Of a DNA stretch of 64,000 bases, positions 16,472-22,768 are shown in pieces (the first letter of the stretch is position 1; each line of letters opens with the position of its first letter). The stretch spans positions 62,001-126,000 of the forward strand of contig JAFEEQ010000003.1 in the NCBI GenBank assembly GCA_018241025.1. Reading direction: 5' to 3'. The notes under the pieces are model-generated. The model did not search any database, was not told the origin of the DNA, and was given only the letters and a program-made list of their open reading frames with translations. Both the position numbers and the translations under genes were made by a program. This DNA comes from Pseudomonadota bacterium (GTDB taxonomy: Bacteria > Pseudomonadota > Alphaproteobacteria > Micropepsales > Micropepsaceae).

Positions 16472-17728
16472 ATGTCAGACTTACCCTTGGTTATTCCGGA
16501 AAATCCCTTCCGGCCCGGTGCTGGTCAAAGGCCTGTTTACCTGGCCGGACGTGAAGACGAGCAAAAGCAGTACCGGGCGCTGCTAGCGCAGAATCCGGTA
16601 ATGCAGAACTGCATCCTGACCGGCCTTCGGGGTGTCGGAAAAACCGTCTTGCTTGAGACTTTTAAGCCGATTGCCCAGAGCGAAGGTTGGCTCTGGGCCG
16701 GGAACGATTTGACTGAGCGGTCAAGCCTCACCGAGGAAGACCTACTCACGCGCGTTGTCGTCGATCTCTCAACGCTGCTCGGTCCGATCTTAATGTACCA
16801 ACAACAGTCGATGCCTCTGGGCTTTGGGCGTCAGGCTGAGGTCCAAACGCGACCGCTCCAATTCCAAGACCTGTGGAATATCTGCAAGGAAACTCCAGGC
16901 CACGCTGACGACAAGCTAAAGGCGGTCCTTCTCCGCGTGTCGCAATTGCTTGCAGGTACCAAGATCAAGGGAATCGTATTCGCCTATGACGAGGCACAAA
17001 ATCTTGCAGATCACGCCTCCGACAAGCAGTACCCGCTCTCCGTTTTGCTAGACGTCTTCTCATGGGTTCAGCGCCAGCGCCTACCATGTCAGTTTCTCCT
17101 AACGCTAACCGGCTTGCCGACGCTGTTTCCAAAGCTAAATCTCGCGCGCACCTATACAGAACGCATGTTCCATGTTCTCACCCTTGAAAGCCTTGATCTC
17201 GTTGACGCCCACGCGGCAATTGTCAAACCGATCGAGATGAAACATAGCCCCCTCACGTTTTCAGAAGCTGTGATTAGTCAGATCATTCATGACTCGGGAG
17301 GCTACCCCTACTTCATCCAATTCATCTGCAAGGAAGTCTTCGATGCATGGATTACGAAAATTCAGAAAGGCGAAGCTCCGAGCGTGCCAGCGGCGGAAAT
17401 CACCGCTAAGCTAGATCAAGACTTTTTCTCTTCGCGTTGGCAGAACGCGACCACGCGTCAACAAGACTTCATGCGCGTGATAGCGACGCTTCCGTCTAGC
17501 AATGGGGAATTTGCGGTGCAGGAAATCGTGGCAGCATCGCGACAGATACTGAAGAAGGGATTCAGCGCAAGTCATACAAACCAAATGCTGAATGATCTAA
17601 TCAACGCAGGCCTGATCTACAAAAGCCGTCGCGGTGGTTATCGGTTTGCGGTTCCGCTCTTGAGCGGGTTCATAAATCGCCAAATCTGGGACCCAACTAG
17701 CTTACGAACGCGGGTGCCGAAGGAGTAG
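16472..17728 (+). CDS. AAA/STAND-like ATPase with C-terminal winged helix
   Basis: A 418-aa protein. After an NPF motif (residues 11-13) and the LAGREDEQKQYRALL helix comes Walker A GLRGVGKT (51-58). Walker B is VFAYDEAQ (169-176), a sensor-1-like strand LLTLTGLP lies near 209-216, and Arg-rich LARTYTERM follows near 223-231. The last 80 residues form a winged-helix-like domain (NQMLNDLINAGLIYKSRRGG). This is the architecture of Orc1/Cdc6-like and MNS-clade bacterial ATPases, often found in mobile or defence-associated loci. It has no membrane segments. GC and codon use are visibly lower than in neighbours, implying transfer. The ATG follows TGGAGGTCGGA. The function is unknown. Confidence 0.85.
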   Translation: MSDLPLVIPENPFRPGAGQRPVYLAGREDEQKQYRALLAQNPVMQNCILTGLRGVGKTVLLETFKPIAQSEGWLWAGNDLTERSSLTEEDLLTRVVVDLSTLLGPILMYQQQSMPLGFGRQAEVQTRPLQFQDLWNICKETPGHADDKLKAVLLRVSQLLAGTKIKGIVFAYDEAQNLADHASDKQYPLSVLLDVFSWVQRQRLPCQFLLTLTGLPTLFPKLNLARTYTERMFHVLTLESLDLVDAHAAIVKPIEMKHSPLTFSEAVISQIIHDSGGYPYFIQFICKEVFDAWITKIQKGEAPSVPAAEITAKLDQDFFSSRWQNATTRQQDFMRVIATLPSSNGEFAVQEIVAASRQILKKGFSASHTNQMLNDLINAGLIYKSRRGGYRFAVPLLSGFINRQIWDPTSLRTRVPKE

Positions 17729-17742
17729 CCCAAACGAAATCA

Positions 17743-17857
17743 GGCCCGGTGTGCAACCACCGAGGCCCGATCCCCACGGGTCGCGCCCGCTAACACCTAA
17801 CCCCCGGTCGAAAGCCGGAACGGAAGCGAGGTGATATTCCGTGCGGAAAGATCGCAC
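17743..17857 (+). ncRNA. Chain of predicted hairpins downstream of the ATPase gene (possible structured RNA)
   Basis: Four stems follow each other. GGCCCGGTG pairs with CACCGAGGCC (17743-17767). CCGG...CCGG (17804-17818) is closed by a GAAA tetraloop. ACGGAA pairs with TTCCGT (17820-17842). GTGCG pairs with CGCAC (17841-17857), sharing two bases with the previous stem so that the two compete. The first could be the ATPase gene's terminator, though no T-run follows. A 34-codon frame from GTG 17831 to TAG 17935 crosses this region and might encode a short helical peptide; I rate that low. No family is recognised. Confidence 0.35.
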
Positions 17858-17964
17858 CAAAAAACCCTAGCCAATGCCGCGCTGATCTTGGGTCGCTCCC
17901 TTGGTCGGTGCGGCGGCGGCCAGCATCTAACATAGGTGCTGAATCACGTCTATTCTATGGCGCC

Positions 17965-18267
17965 ATGCACGAAGTTTCCCCCTCCGAACTCAAGAAAGCC
18001 GTCGAATCCCAGCACGGCGGCACGGCGACGTTTGTGCAGGCCGTTCCAGTGCATGAGGTGCACGAAGGCGAGACGGTTTGGGACGGCGTGGTGCATGTCT
18101 TCGACCTCAAGGACGCGCCCAGCGGCGCCATGCGGGCCTATGCCTGGTCCTATGAGCTTGGAGACTGGCGGCGGCGGTTCTTTGCCGTCCTGCATACCGG
18201 CCCGATAGCGTCGCCCCGTGACGCTGTTAAGGCGGCCATCGTGGCAGAGGCGAGGGCGGGAAGATGA
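17965..18267 (+). CDS. Small hypothetical protein (full-length paralogue of the tail at 15752)
   Basis: A protein of 100 aa from ATG 17965 (MHEVSPSELKKAVESQHGGT); a GTG at 17908 would add 19 residues and neither has a strong ribosome binding site. It has an N-terminal helix, a beta-rich centre (ETVWDGVVHVFDLKDAP, then YAWSYELGDWRRRFFAV) and a C-terminal helix DAVKAAIVAEARAGR. The C-terminal third is duplicated, truncated, at 15752-15883. It is coupled by ATGA overlap to the membrane protein gene that follows. I do not recognise the family. Confidence 0.65.
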   Translation: MHEVSPSELKKAVESQHGGTATFVQAVPVHEVHEGETVWDGVVHVFDLKDAPSGAMRAYAWSYELGDWRRRFFAVLHTGPIASPRDAVKAAIVAEARAGR

Positions 18268-18524
18268 AATGGTCGCGGTTCTATCTGACTGCGTGGCTTG
18301 TGATAAGCGCGGCATGGATCGGATATTGGGTGTGGCGAGTGCACGATGCTTGGACCAATCCCTGCATTCCATCGGCCCATATGTTCTGTCTCTTTTCTGC
18401 CGAGGCCATGAAGGGGATATCGGCCGAGATCATAGCCATCTATGGGATTGCACCCTGCGCATCCCTGCTCGTATTGGGGCTACTAACGAGCATCGCACTC
18501 CGGCGCATCCGTCCGTCAAATTAG
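18264..18524 (+). CDS. Small membrane protein with two transmembrane helices
   Basis: An 86-aa protein starting MKWSRFYLTAWLVISAAWIG, with a first hydrophobic helix at about residues 7-25 and a second near 55-79 (EIIAIYGIAPCASLLVLGLL). A loop containing two Cys lies between, and the tail is basic (RRIRPSN). The ATG overlaps the preceding stop (ATGA), so the two genes are co-translated. Its own TAG stop lies inside the right copy of the 16-bp direct repeat. No known family is evident. Confidence 0.7.
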   Translation: MKWSRFYLTAWLVISAAWIGYWVWRVHDAWTNPCIPSAHMFCLFSAEAMKGISAEIIAIYGIAPCASLLVLGLLTSIALRRIRPSN

Positions 18525-18533
18525 GACACTACC
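18518..18533 (+). repeat. 16-bp direct repeat, right copy
   Basis: AAATTAGGACACTACC, identical to 16371-16386 and in the same orientation, about 2.15 kb apart. It includes the TAG stop of the membrane protein gene. Bases outside the 16 differ, so the identity is sharply bounded. Confidence 0.6.
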
Positions 18534-18767
18534 CCCCCTTGAACCGAGTCTCTGCAATCACCATTTCCGTTAAATCCCCATAGCTGCATCCCTACCTCGC
18601 GCGCACCGGTCTTCCGGCGCGCGCTGCAGAGCCTTGTCCACGCGTAAATCCGAGCAAACCCAACCGCTTGGCGCGTCTTTGGTGCATTCGAACCCGAATA
18701 TTTCGCGCGGCGTCGATAGCGCGCGCGCCAAGTCCCTGAGCGATCCGGAAAACCCCATTTTTTCAAG

Positions 18768-18804
18768 CCATCCGGCGGAACCCGTAAGGGTCAAATCCGG
18801 ATGG
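18768..18804. other. Nested hairpin upstream of the CtrA box
   Basis: Outer arms CCATCCGG and CCGGATGG (perfect, 8 bp) enclose an inner ACCC-GTAA-GGGT stem. There is a T-run on the left side only, so it does not look like a terminator for the plus-strand island. It may be a structured leader or a remnant palindromic element. Confidence 0.4.
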
Positions 18805-18823
18805 TGAACGCTGCCGCACCGCG

Positions 18824-18838
18824 TTAACCACCTGTTAA
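18824..18838 (+). promoter_or_regulatory. CtrA-type binding site TTAA-N7-TTAA
   Basis: TTAACCACCTGTTAA matches the alphaproteobacterial cell-cycle regulator CtrA consensus (TTAA-N7-TTAA) exactly. It is 19 bases before the ATG at 18857 of the receiver-domain protein. So close to the start, it probably overlaps the promoter and could repress or activate in a cell-cycle-dependent way. Confidence 0.6.
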
Positions 18839-18856
18839 CCGATGGAGACGAGCACC

Positions 18857-19663
18857 ATGGGCATCGAACTGAATACCATTGTCGAGGAAGTCACCGAGCT
18901 GACTCGTGCGCACTGGCAAGCGCTGGCGCAGCGTCACGGCATCTTCGTCACGCTCCGGCGCTCGCTGCGCGACGGGCTTCCGCCGTGCGAGGGCGACGCC
19001 GGAACCGTGCGCGATGCCCTCGTCCGGCTCATGCTCGATGCCACCGACGCGATGCCCGAGGGCGGCACGCTCACCATCCGCACCGACAGCGCGCGGCGCG
19101 GCGACGGCAAGCGCGAAGCCTTCGTCGAGATCCGCGACAGCGCGCAGAAGCGCGACACCGACATCGCAACGCTGGGCGGCGTGCTGCAGCGCCAGGGCGG
19201 CGACCTCTCGGTGCAGGCGCTGCCCGGCGGTGGGACCACGATCCGCATGGCCTTTGCCGCAAGCGGGCGGGCGCATAGAGTGCTGGGCATGCCCGCTCCG
19301 ATGAAAATCCTCCTGATCGACGACGACATCCATATCCTCGACTCGACCCAGATCGTGCTCGAGCTCGACGGCCATGACGTCGCCACCGCCGGCAGCGGCG
19401 CCGAAGGTGTCGATGCCGCCCGGAAGGCGGCCGCCGCCGGCGCGCCGTTCGACGTCGTCATCACCGATCTGGGTATGCCCGGCATGGACGGGCATGTGGT
19501 CGCCAGCGCGATCAAGGAAGCTCTGCCCGCGACCTCTGTGATCCTGATGACCGGCTGGGGCGACAGCGCCGGCCAGGGCGCCGCCGATTTCGTCATCGGC
19601 AAGCCGCCGAAACCCGAAGAGATCAATCGGCTGCTCGCCCGCTGCGGGGCCGCAAGAGCCTGA
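18857..19663 (+). CDS. Response regulator fused to a degenerate histidine-kinase ATPase domain
   Basis: A 268-aa protein. Residues 1-135 resemble the catalytic ATPase domain of a histidine kinase without its dimerisation and His-phosphotransfer part. The N-box reads LMLDATDAMPEGG, with Asp61 where the Mg-binding Asn normally is. The G1 region EIRDSAQ lacks the DxGxG glycines, while PGGGTTIRMAF at the end is kept. Residues 149-268 are an intact receiver domain (acidic D155-D157, phosphoacceptor D204 in VVITDLGMPGMDG, T232, K249). ATP binding is doubtful; it may act as a phospho-sink or phosphotransfer partner. The ATG 18857 follows GGAG; ATG 18842 has no such site. A CtrA box lies upstream. 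Confidence 0.8.
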   Translation: MGIELNTIVEEVTELTRAHWQALAQRHGIFVTLRRSLRDGLPPCEGDAGTVRDALVRLMLDATDAMPEGGTLTIRTDSARRGDGKREAFVEIRDSAQKRDTDIATLGGVLQRQGGDLSVQALPGGGTTIRMAFAASGRAHRVLGMPAPMKILLIDDDIHILDSTQIVLELDGHDVATAGSGAEGVDAARKAAAAGAPFDVVITDLGMPGMDGHVVASAIKEALPATSVILMTGWGDSAGQGAADFVIGKPPKPEEINRLLARCGAARA

Positions 19664-19726
19664 TCTCCCGCGGCTTTCCCGGTGGCGTTTTTTCGGGCGA
19701 CGCCATTTTTGGACAAAAGTATTGAA

Positions 19727-19744
19727 ATGAGACGAATGTCTCAT
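19727..19744. promoter_or_regulatory. Inverted repeat, probable TetR-type operator
   Basis: ATGAGACGAATGTCTCAT has perfect 7-bp arms with a four-base centre. It lies 35 bases before the SnoaL-like gene at 19779, whose partner is a TetR regulator gene. Position and form fit autoregulation of this two-gene operon. Confidence 0.6.
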
Positions 19745-19778
19745 TACCTCCTCACCGCAAGAACGATGGAGGGTTGCG

Positions 19779-20195
19779 ATGGCGCTCAGCCGCGCGGAGA
19801 TGGATGCGAAGATCGATGAGCATTTCGGCTACGAGATGCGCGACGATGTCGAAGGCGTGCTCGGAACGCTGACCGGCGACGTGGTGCACGACGTTGTCGG
19901 TTGGCCCACCGGTCCGGCCGAGGGCCGTGCCGGCGCCAGGCCGTTTTACGAGGCGCTGTTCGCCGATCTGAGCGACGGCAAGGTCGAATGTCTGCGCCGG
20001 CTCCATGGCGAGAATTTCCTGGTCGATGAATCGCTTTGGCGCGGCCGTGCCGTCGGTCGGCCATTCGGTCTCGAAGGCCGCGGCCGTCCGCTCGCGTTCC
20101 GCTTGCTGCATGTCGTCGAATTTTCCGGCGACGGCGCTATTGCGCGCGAAAATGTCTGGGTCGATCTCGCATCGATCCAGCAGCAGCTCGCCTGA
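19779..20195 (+). CDS. SnoaL-like / NTF2-fold protein
   Basis: A 138-aa single-domain protein starting MALSRAEMDAKIDEHFGYEM. The pattern DDVEGVLGTLTGDVVHDVVG, then RPFYEALFADL, then ESLWRGRA, with C-terminal strands ending ENVWVDLASIQQQLA, fits the nuclear-transport-factor-2-like fold found in SnoaL cyclases and many small-molecule binding proteins. The ATG follows GGAGGGTTGCG. It is two bases from the TetR gene downstream and has a palindromic operator upstream, so the TetR protein probably controls it. The ligand is unknown. Confidence 0.8.
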   Translation: MALSRAEMDAKIDEHFGYEMRDDVEGVLGTLTGDVVHDVVGWPTGPAEGRAGARPFYEALFADLSDGKVECLRRLHGENFLVDESLWRGRAVGRPFGLEGRGRPLAFRLLHVVEFSGDGAIARENVWVDLASIQQQLA

Positions 20196-20197
20196 GC

Positions 20198-20773
20198 ATG
20201 CCGTCGAACCGCGCGATCCGCACCCGCAAGGATCTGCTCGACGCCGCCGGAAGGCTGGTGCGCAAGGGCACGACACCGAGCCTCGAAGAGATTGCAGCGG
20301 AGGCGCTGGTCTCGCGCGCAACCGCTTATCGCTACTTCCCCAGTGCGGAGGCCGTGCTGGCCGAAGCCGCGGTTGAGATCGGTGTGCCAGATCCCAAGAC
20401 ATTGTTCGCCGGCATCGGCGACGATCCCGCGGCGCGGGTCGAACGCGTCGACACGACGATGCACGACCTGTCGCTGGCGCATGAAGCCGAGTTGCGGCTG
20501 ATGCTGGTGCAGGGGCTGCTGCGCAAGCCCGATAGTGCCGTGCCGGCGCGGCAGAACCGCCGCACACCGCTGATCGATGCGGCCCTGGAACCCGCGCGCA
20601 GGCAGTTCAAGCCGGCGGCGCTGGCGAATCTGCGCCGCGCGCTGGCGTTTTTCATCGGCACGGAAGCCATGATCGTCGCCAAGGACGTGCTCGCCATCGA
20701 CGACGCCGAAGCCCGCAAGGTGAAGCGCTGGGCAATCCGCGCCCTGGTCGAGGCGGCAAAATCGCGAAGCTAG
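20198..20773 (+). CDS. TetR family transcriptional regulator
   Basis: A 191-aa protein. The N-terminal helix-turn-helix is typical: TRKDLLDAAGRLVRKGTTPS, then EEIAAEALVSRATAYRYFPS (residues 8-48). The C-terminal helical ligand-binding region includes DDAEARKVKRWAIRALVEA. It is encoded two bases after the SnoaL-like gene and probably binds the palindrome at 19727-19744. It overlaps the convergent acyl-CoA dehydrogenase gene by four bases at the stop codons. The inducer is unknown but may be the ligand of the neighbouring SnoaL-like protein. Confidence 0.9.
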   Translation: MPSNRAIRTRKDLLDAAGRLVRKGTTPSLEEIAAEALVSRATAYRYFPSAEAVLAEAAVEIGVPDPKTLFAGIGDDPAARVERVDTTMHDLSLAHEAELRLMLVQGLLRKPDSAVPARQNRRTPLIDAALEPARRQFKPAALANLRRALAFFIGTEAMIVAKDVLAIDDAEARKVKRWAIRALVEAAKSRS

Positions 20774-22557
20774 CCCGCGGCGCCCAGCGCACGCGGACTG
20801 GTCTTCACCAGATCGATCGCGCCGGCGGTTACCGCCGCGGCGAGACCCGGTGTCTGCGTCAGGACCTGCTCCGCGAAGATCCGCGCAAGGCCGATCCGCG
20901 TCTGCCACCATTGATCGGCATCGTCGCCGGTGTGCTTCGCCGCGGTGAGCGCGCCCTTGGCGAGCATCCACCCGCCGGTGAGATCGCCGAGCAGCTTCAG
21001 ATAGGCCGTGGCACCGGCCAGTGCATCGGGCTGGGCATGGCCGCGGCGCTCCACCATCCAGCTGGTCGCGATCTGCGCCGCGCCGGCGGCGGCTTCGAGC
21101 CGCGCGCCGATATTGTGCAGCCAGGCATTGGGCGAGCTCTTGAGCGCACCGATGGCCGACCAGATCTCGTCGAGCAGATCGCGCACCGCGCGGCCGCCGT
21201 CGAGCGCGAGCTTGCGGCCCATCAGGTCGATGGCCTGGATGCCGTTGGTGCCTTCGTAGATCGGACCGATGCGGGCGTCGCGGTAGTGCTGCGCCGCGCC
21301 GGTCTCCTCGATGAAGCCCATGCCGCCATGCACCTGCAGCGCCAACGACGCGACCTCGACGCCGATGTCGGTCGACCAGGCCTTGGCGATGGGCGTGAGC
21401 AGTTCGGCGCGCAGCTGCGCCTTCTTGCGCACCGCTTCGTCCGGCGCGGCTTCGGCGAGATCGGCAGCCAGCGCGGTCGACAGGCAGATCGCGCGGGCTG
21501 CCTCGACCTTGGCCTTCATCAGCATCAGCGAACGGCGGACATCGGGATGATCGAAAATCGGCGCAGAAACTTCTCCGGTCCAGGCGGAACGGCCCTGGCG
21601 GCGTTCGAGTGCATAGTTCAACGCCTGCTGATAGGCGCGTTCGGCGATCCCGACACCTTCGGTCCCGACCTGAAGCCGCGCCGCGTTCATCATCGTGAAC
21701 ATCTGGGCAAGGCCCTGATGCGGCCGGCCGACGAGTTCGGCCTTCGCACCCTCGAACTGCATCACGCAGGTGGGCGAGCCGTGAATCCCGAGCTTGTGCT
21801 CGATGCTGATCGGCCGCGCCGTGTTCGCCGCGCCCAGCGTGCCGTCGTCGTTGACCGCCTTCTTCGACACAAGGAACAGGGAGATTCCGCGGCTGCCTTC
21901 CGGCGCATCGGGCAGCCGCGCCAGAACGAGATGGACGATATTCTCGGCCATGTCGTGATCGCCCCAGGTGATGAAGATCTTCTGGCCGTCGATGCGATAG
22001 CCTTCATTGCCGTCCGGCACCGCCCGGCACTTCAGCGTGCCGAGATCAGAGCCCGATTGTGGCTCGGTGAGGTTCATCGTGCCGGTCCATTCGCCGCTGA
22101 TCAGCTTCGGCAGGTAAAGCGACTTCTGTCTCTCGGTGCCATGCGCCGTAAGCGCCTCGACCGCGCCGCGCGTCAGCATCGGACAAAGACCGAACGCCAT
22201 GTTCGCGGCATGGATCATCTCGAACACCGCGATCTCGAGCGCCTTGGGCAGGCCCTGGCCGCCATAGGCGGGATCGGAGGCGAGCGAACCCCATCCGCCC
22301 TCGACGAACTGGCGATAGGCGGCGGCGAACCCCGGAACCGCGCGCACCTGGCCGTTCTCGAACCTCGCCCCTGCACGGTCGCCGTCGCGATTGAGCGGCG
22401 CCAGGACGTTGGCTGCCAGCGCGCCGCCCGCCTCCAGAATCGCCTTGACGGTGTCGTCGTCGCACTCGGCGAATTGCGGCAGCGTCCGCAAACCGGCAAA
22501 GCCGGCGACCTCCTGAAGCGAGAACAGAAGATCACGAATGGGCGCTGTATAGGTCAT
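20770..22557 (-). CDS. Acyl-CoA dehydrogenase, DmdC-like long form
   Basis: A 595-aa dehydrogenase starting MTYTAPIRDLLFSLQEVAGF, the signature of the long ACAD group that includes 3-methylmercaptopropionyl-CoA dehydrogenase DmdC. The core carries NLTEPQSGSDLGTLKCRA near residue 160. The catalytic Glu lies in GGMGFIEETGAAQHYRD near 430, and YEGTNGIQAIDLMGRKL completes the flavin-site region. A C-terminal helical extension of about 130 residues is typical of this group. It probably oxidises medium or modified acyl-CoAs with ETF as acceptor. It has its own promoter in the gap shared with tamA; the stop overlaps the convergent TetR gene. Confidence 0.9.
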   Translation of the reverse strand: MTYTAPIRDLLFSLQEVAGFAGLRTLPQFAECDDDTVKAILEAGGALAANVLAPLNRDGDRAGARFENGQVRAVPGFAAAYRQFVEGGWGSLASDPAYGGQGLPKALEIAVFEMIHAANMAFGLCPMLTRGAVEALTAHGTERQKSLYLPKLISGEWTGTMNLTEPQSGSDLGTLKCRAVPDGNEGYRIDGQKIFITWGDHDMAENIVHLVLARLPDAPEGSRGISLFLVSKKAVNDDGTLGAANTARPISIEHKLGIHGSPTCVMQFEGAKAELVGRPHQGLAQMFTMMNAARLQVGTEGVGIAERAYQQALNYALERRQGRSAWTGEVSAPIFDHPDVRRSLMLMKAKVEAARAICLSTALAADLAEAAPDEAVRKKAQLRAELLTPIAKAWSTDIGVEVASLALQVHGGMGFIEETGAAQHYRDARIGPIYEGTNGIQAIDLMGRKLALDGGRAVRDLLDEIWSAIGALKSSPNAWLHNIGARLEAAAGAAQIATSWMVERRGHAQPDALAGATAYLKLLGDLTGGWMLAKGALTAAKHTGDDADQWWQTRIGLARIFAEQVLTQTPGLAAAVTAGAIDLVKTSPRALGAAG

Positions 22558-22768
22558 CGGACGTTTGCGGCGGCGTTTCCGCGGCACTTTAGGCGGAACC
22601 CGGGTTGCACGCCACGATTTCGCCCGGGTTGCCCCGCAAGGAATGATCCGATTGAATCCGTCCGTGATTTTTTGTCGCCGTTGGCCGTTCGACCTTGCGG
22701 AATGTTTCTGCAATCCGCCAACACCCTTTGGTGCTCGCCGGGGCGCCGCAGATGGAATTCGGTGGTTC
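22558..22768. promoter_or_regulatory. Divergent promoter region between the dehydrogenase and tamA genes
   Basis: About 210 bases between two outward-facing genes, so it must contain promoters in both directions. The part around 22640-22700 is less GC-rich. I see no strong palindrome or named box. Confidence 0.4.

Larger units (their letters stand above)
18525..18856. other. Intergenic region at the right edge of the accessory island
   Basis: About 330 bases without a convincing gene. A minus-strand frame from TTG 18794 to 18570 (74 codons) contains several codons rare for this genome and has no ribosome binding site, so it is not called. The region holds a nested hairpin at 18768-18804 and a CtrA-type box at 18824-18838 that belong to the promoter of the receiver-domain gene starting at 18857. 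Confidence 0.5.

Noticed and set aside
18570..18794. Minus-strand 74-codon frame (TTG start) between the island and the receiver-domain gene
   Set aside because: It uses several codons rare here (CTA, ATA, TTA, AGG), lacks a ribosome binding site and overlaps a palindromic element; a weak candidate only.
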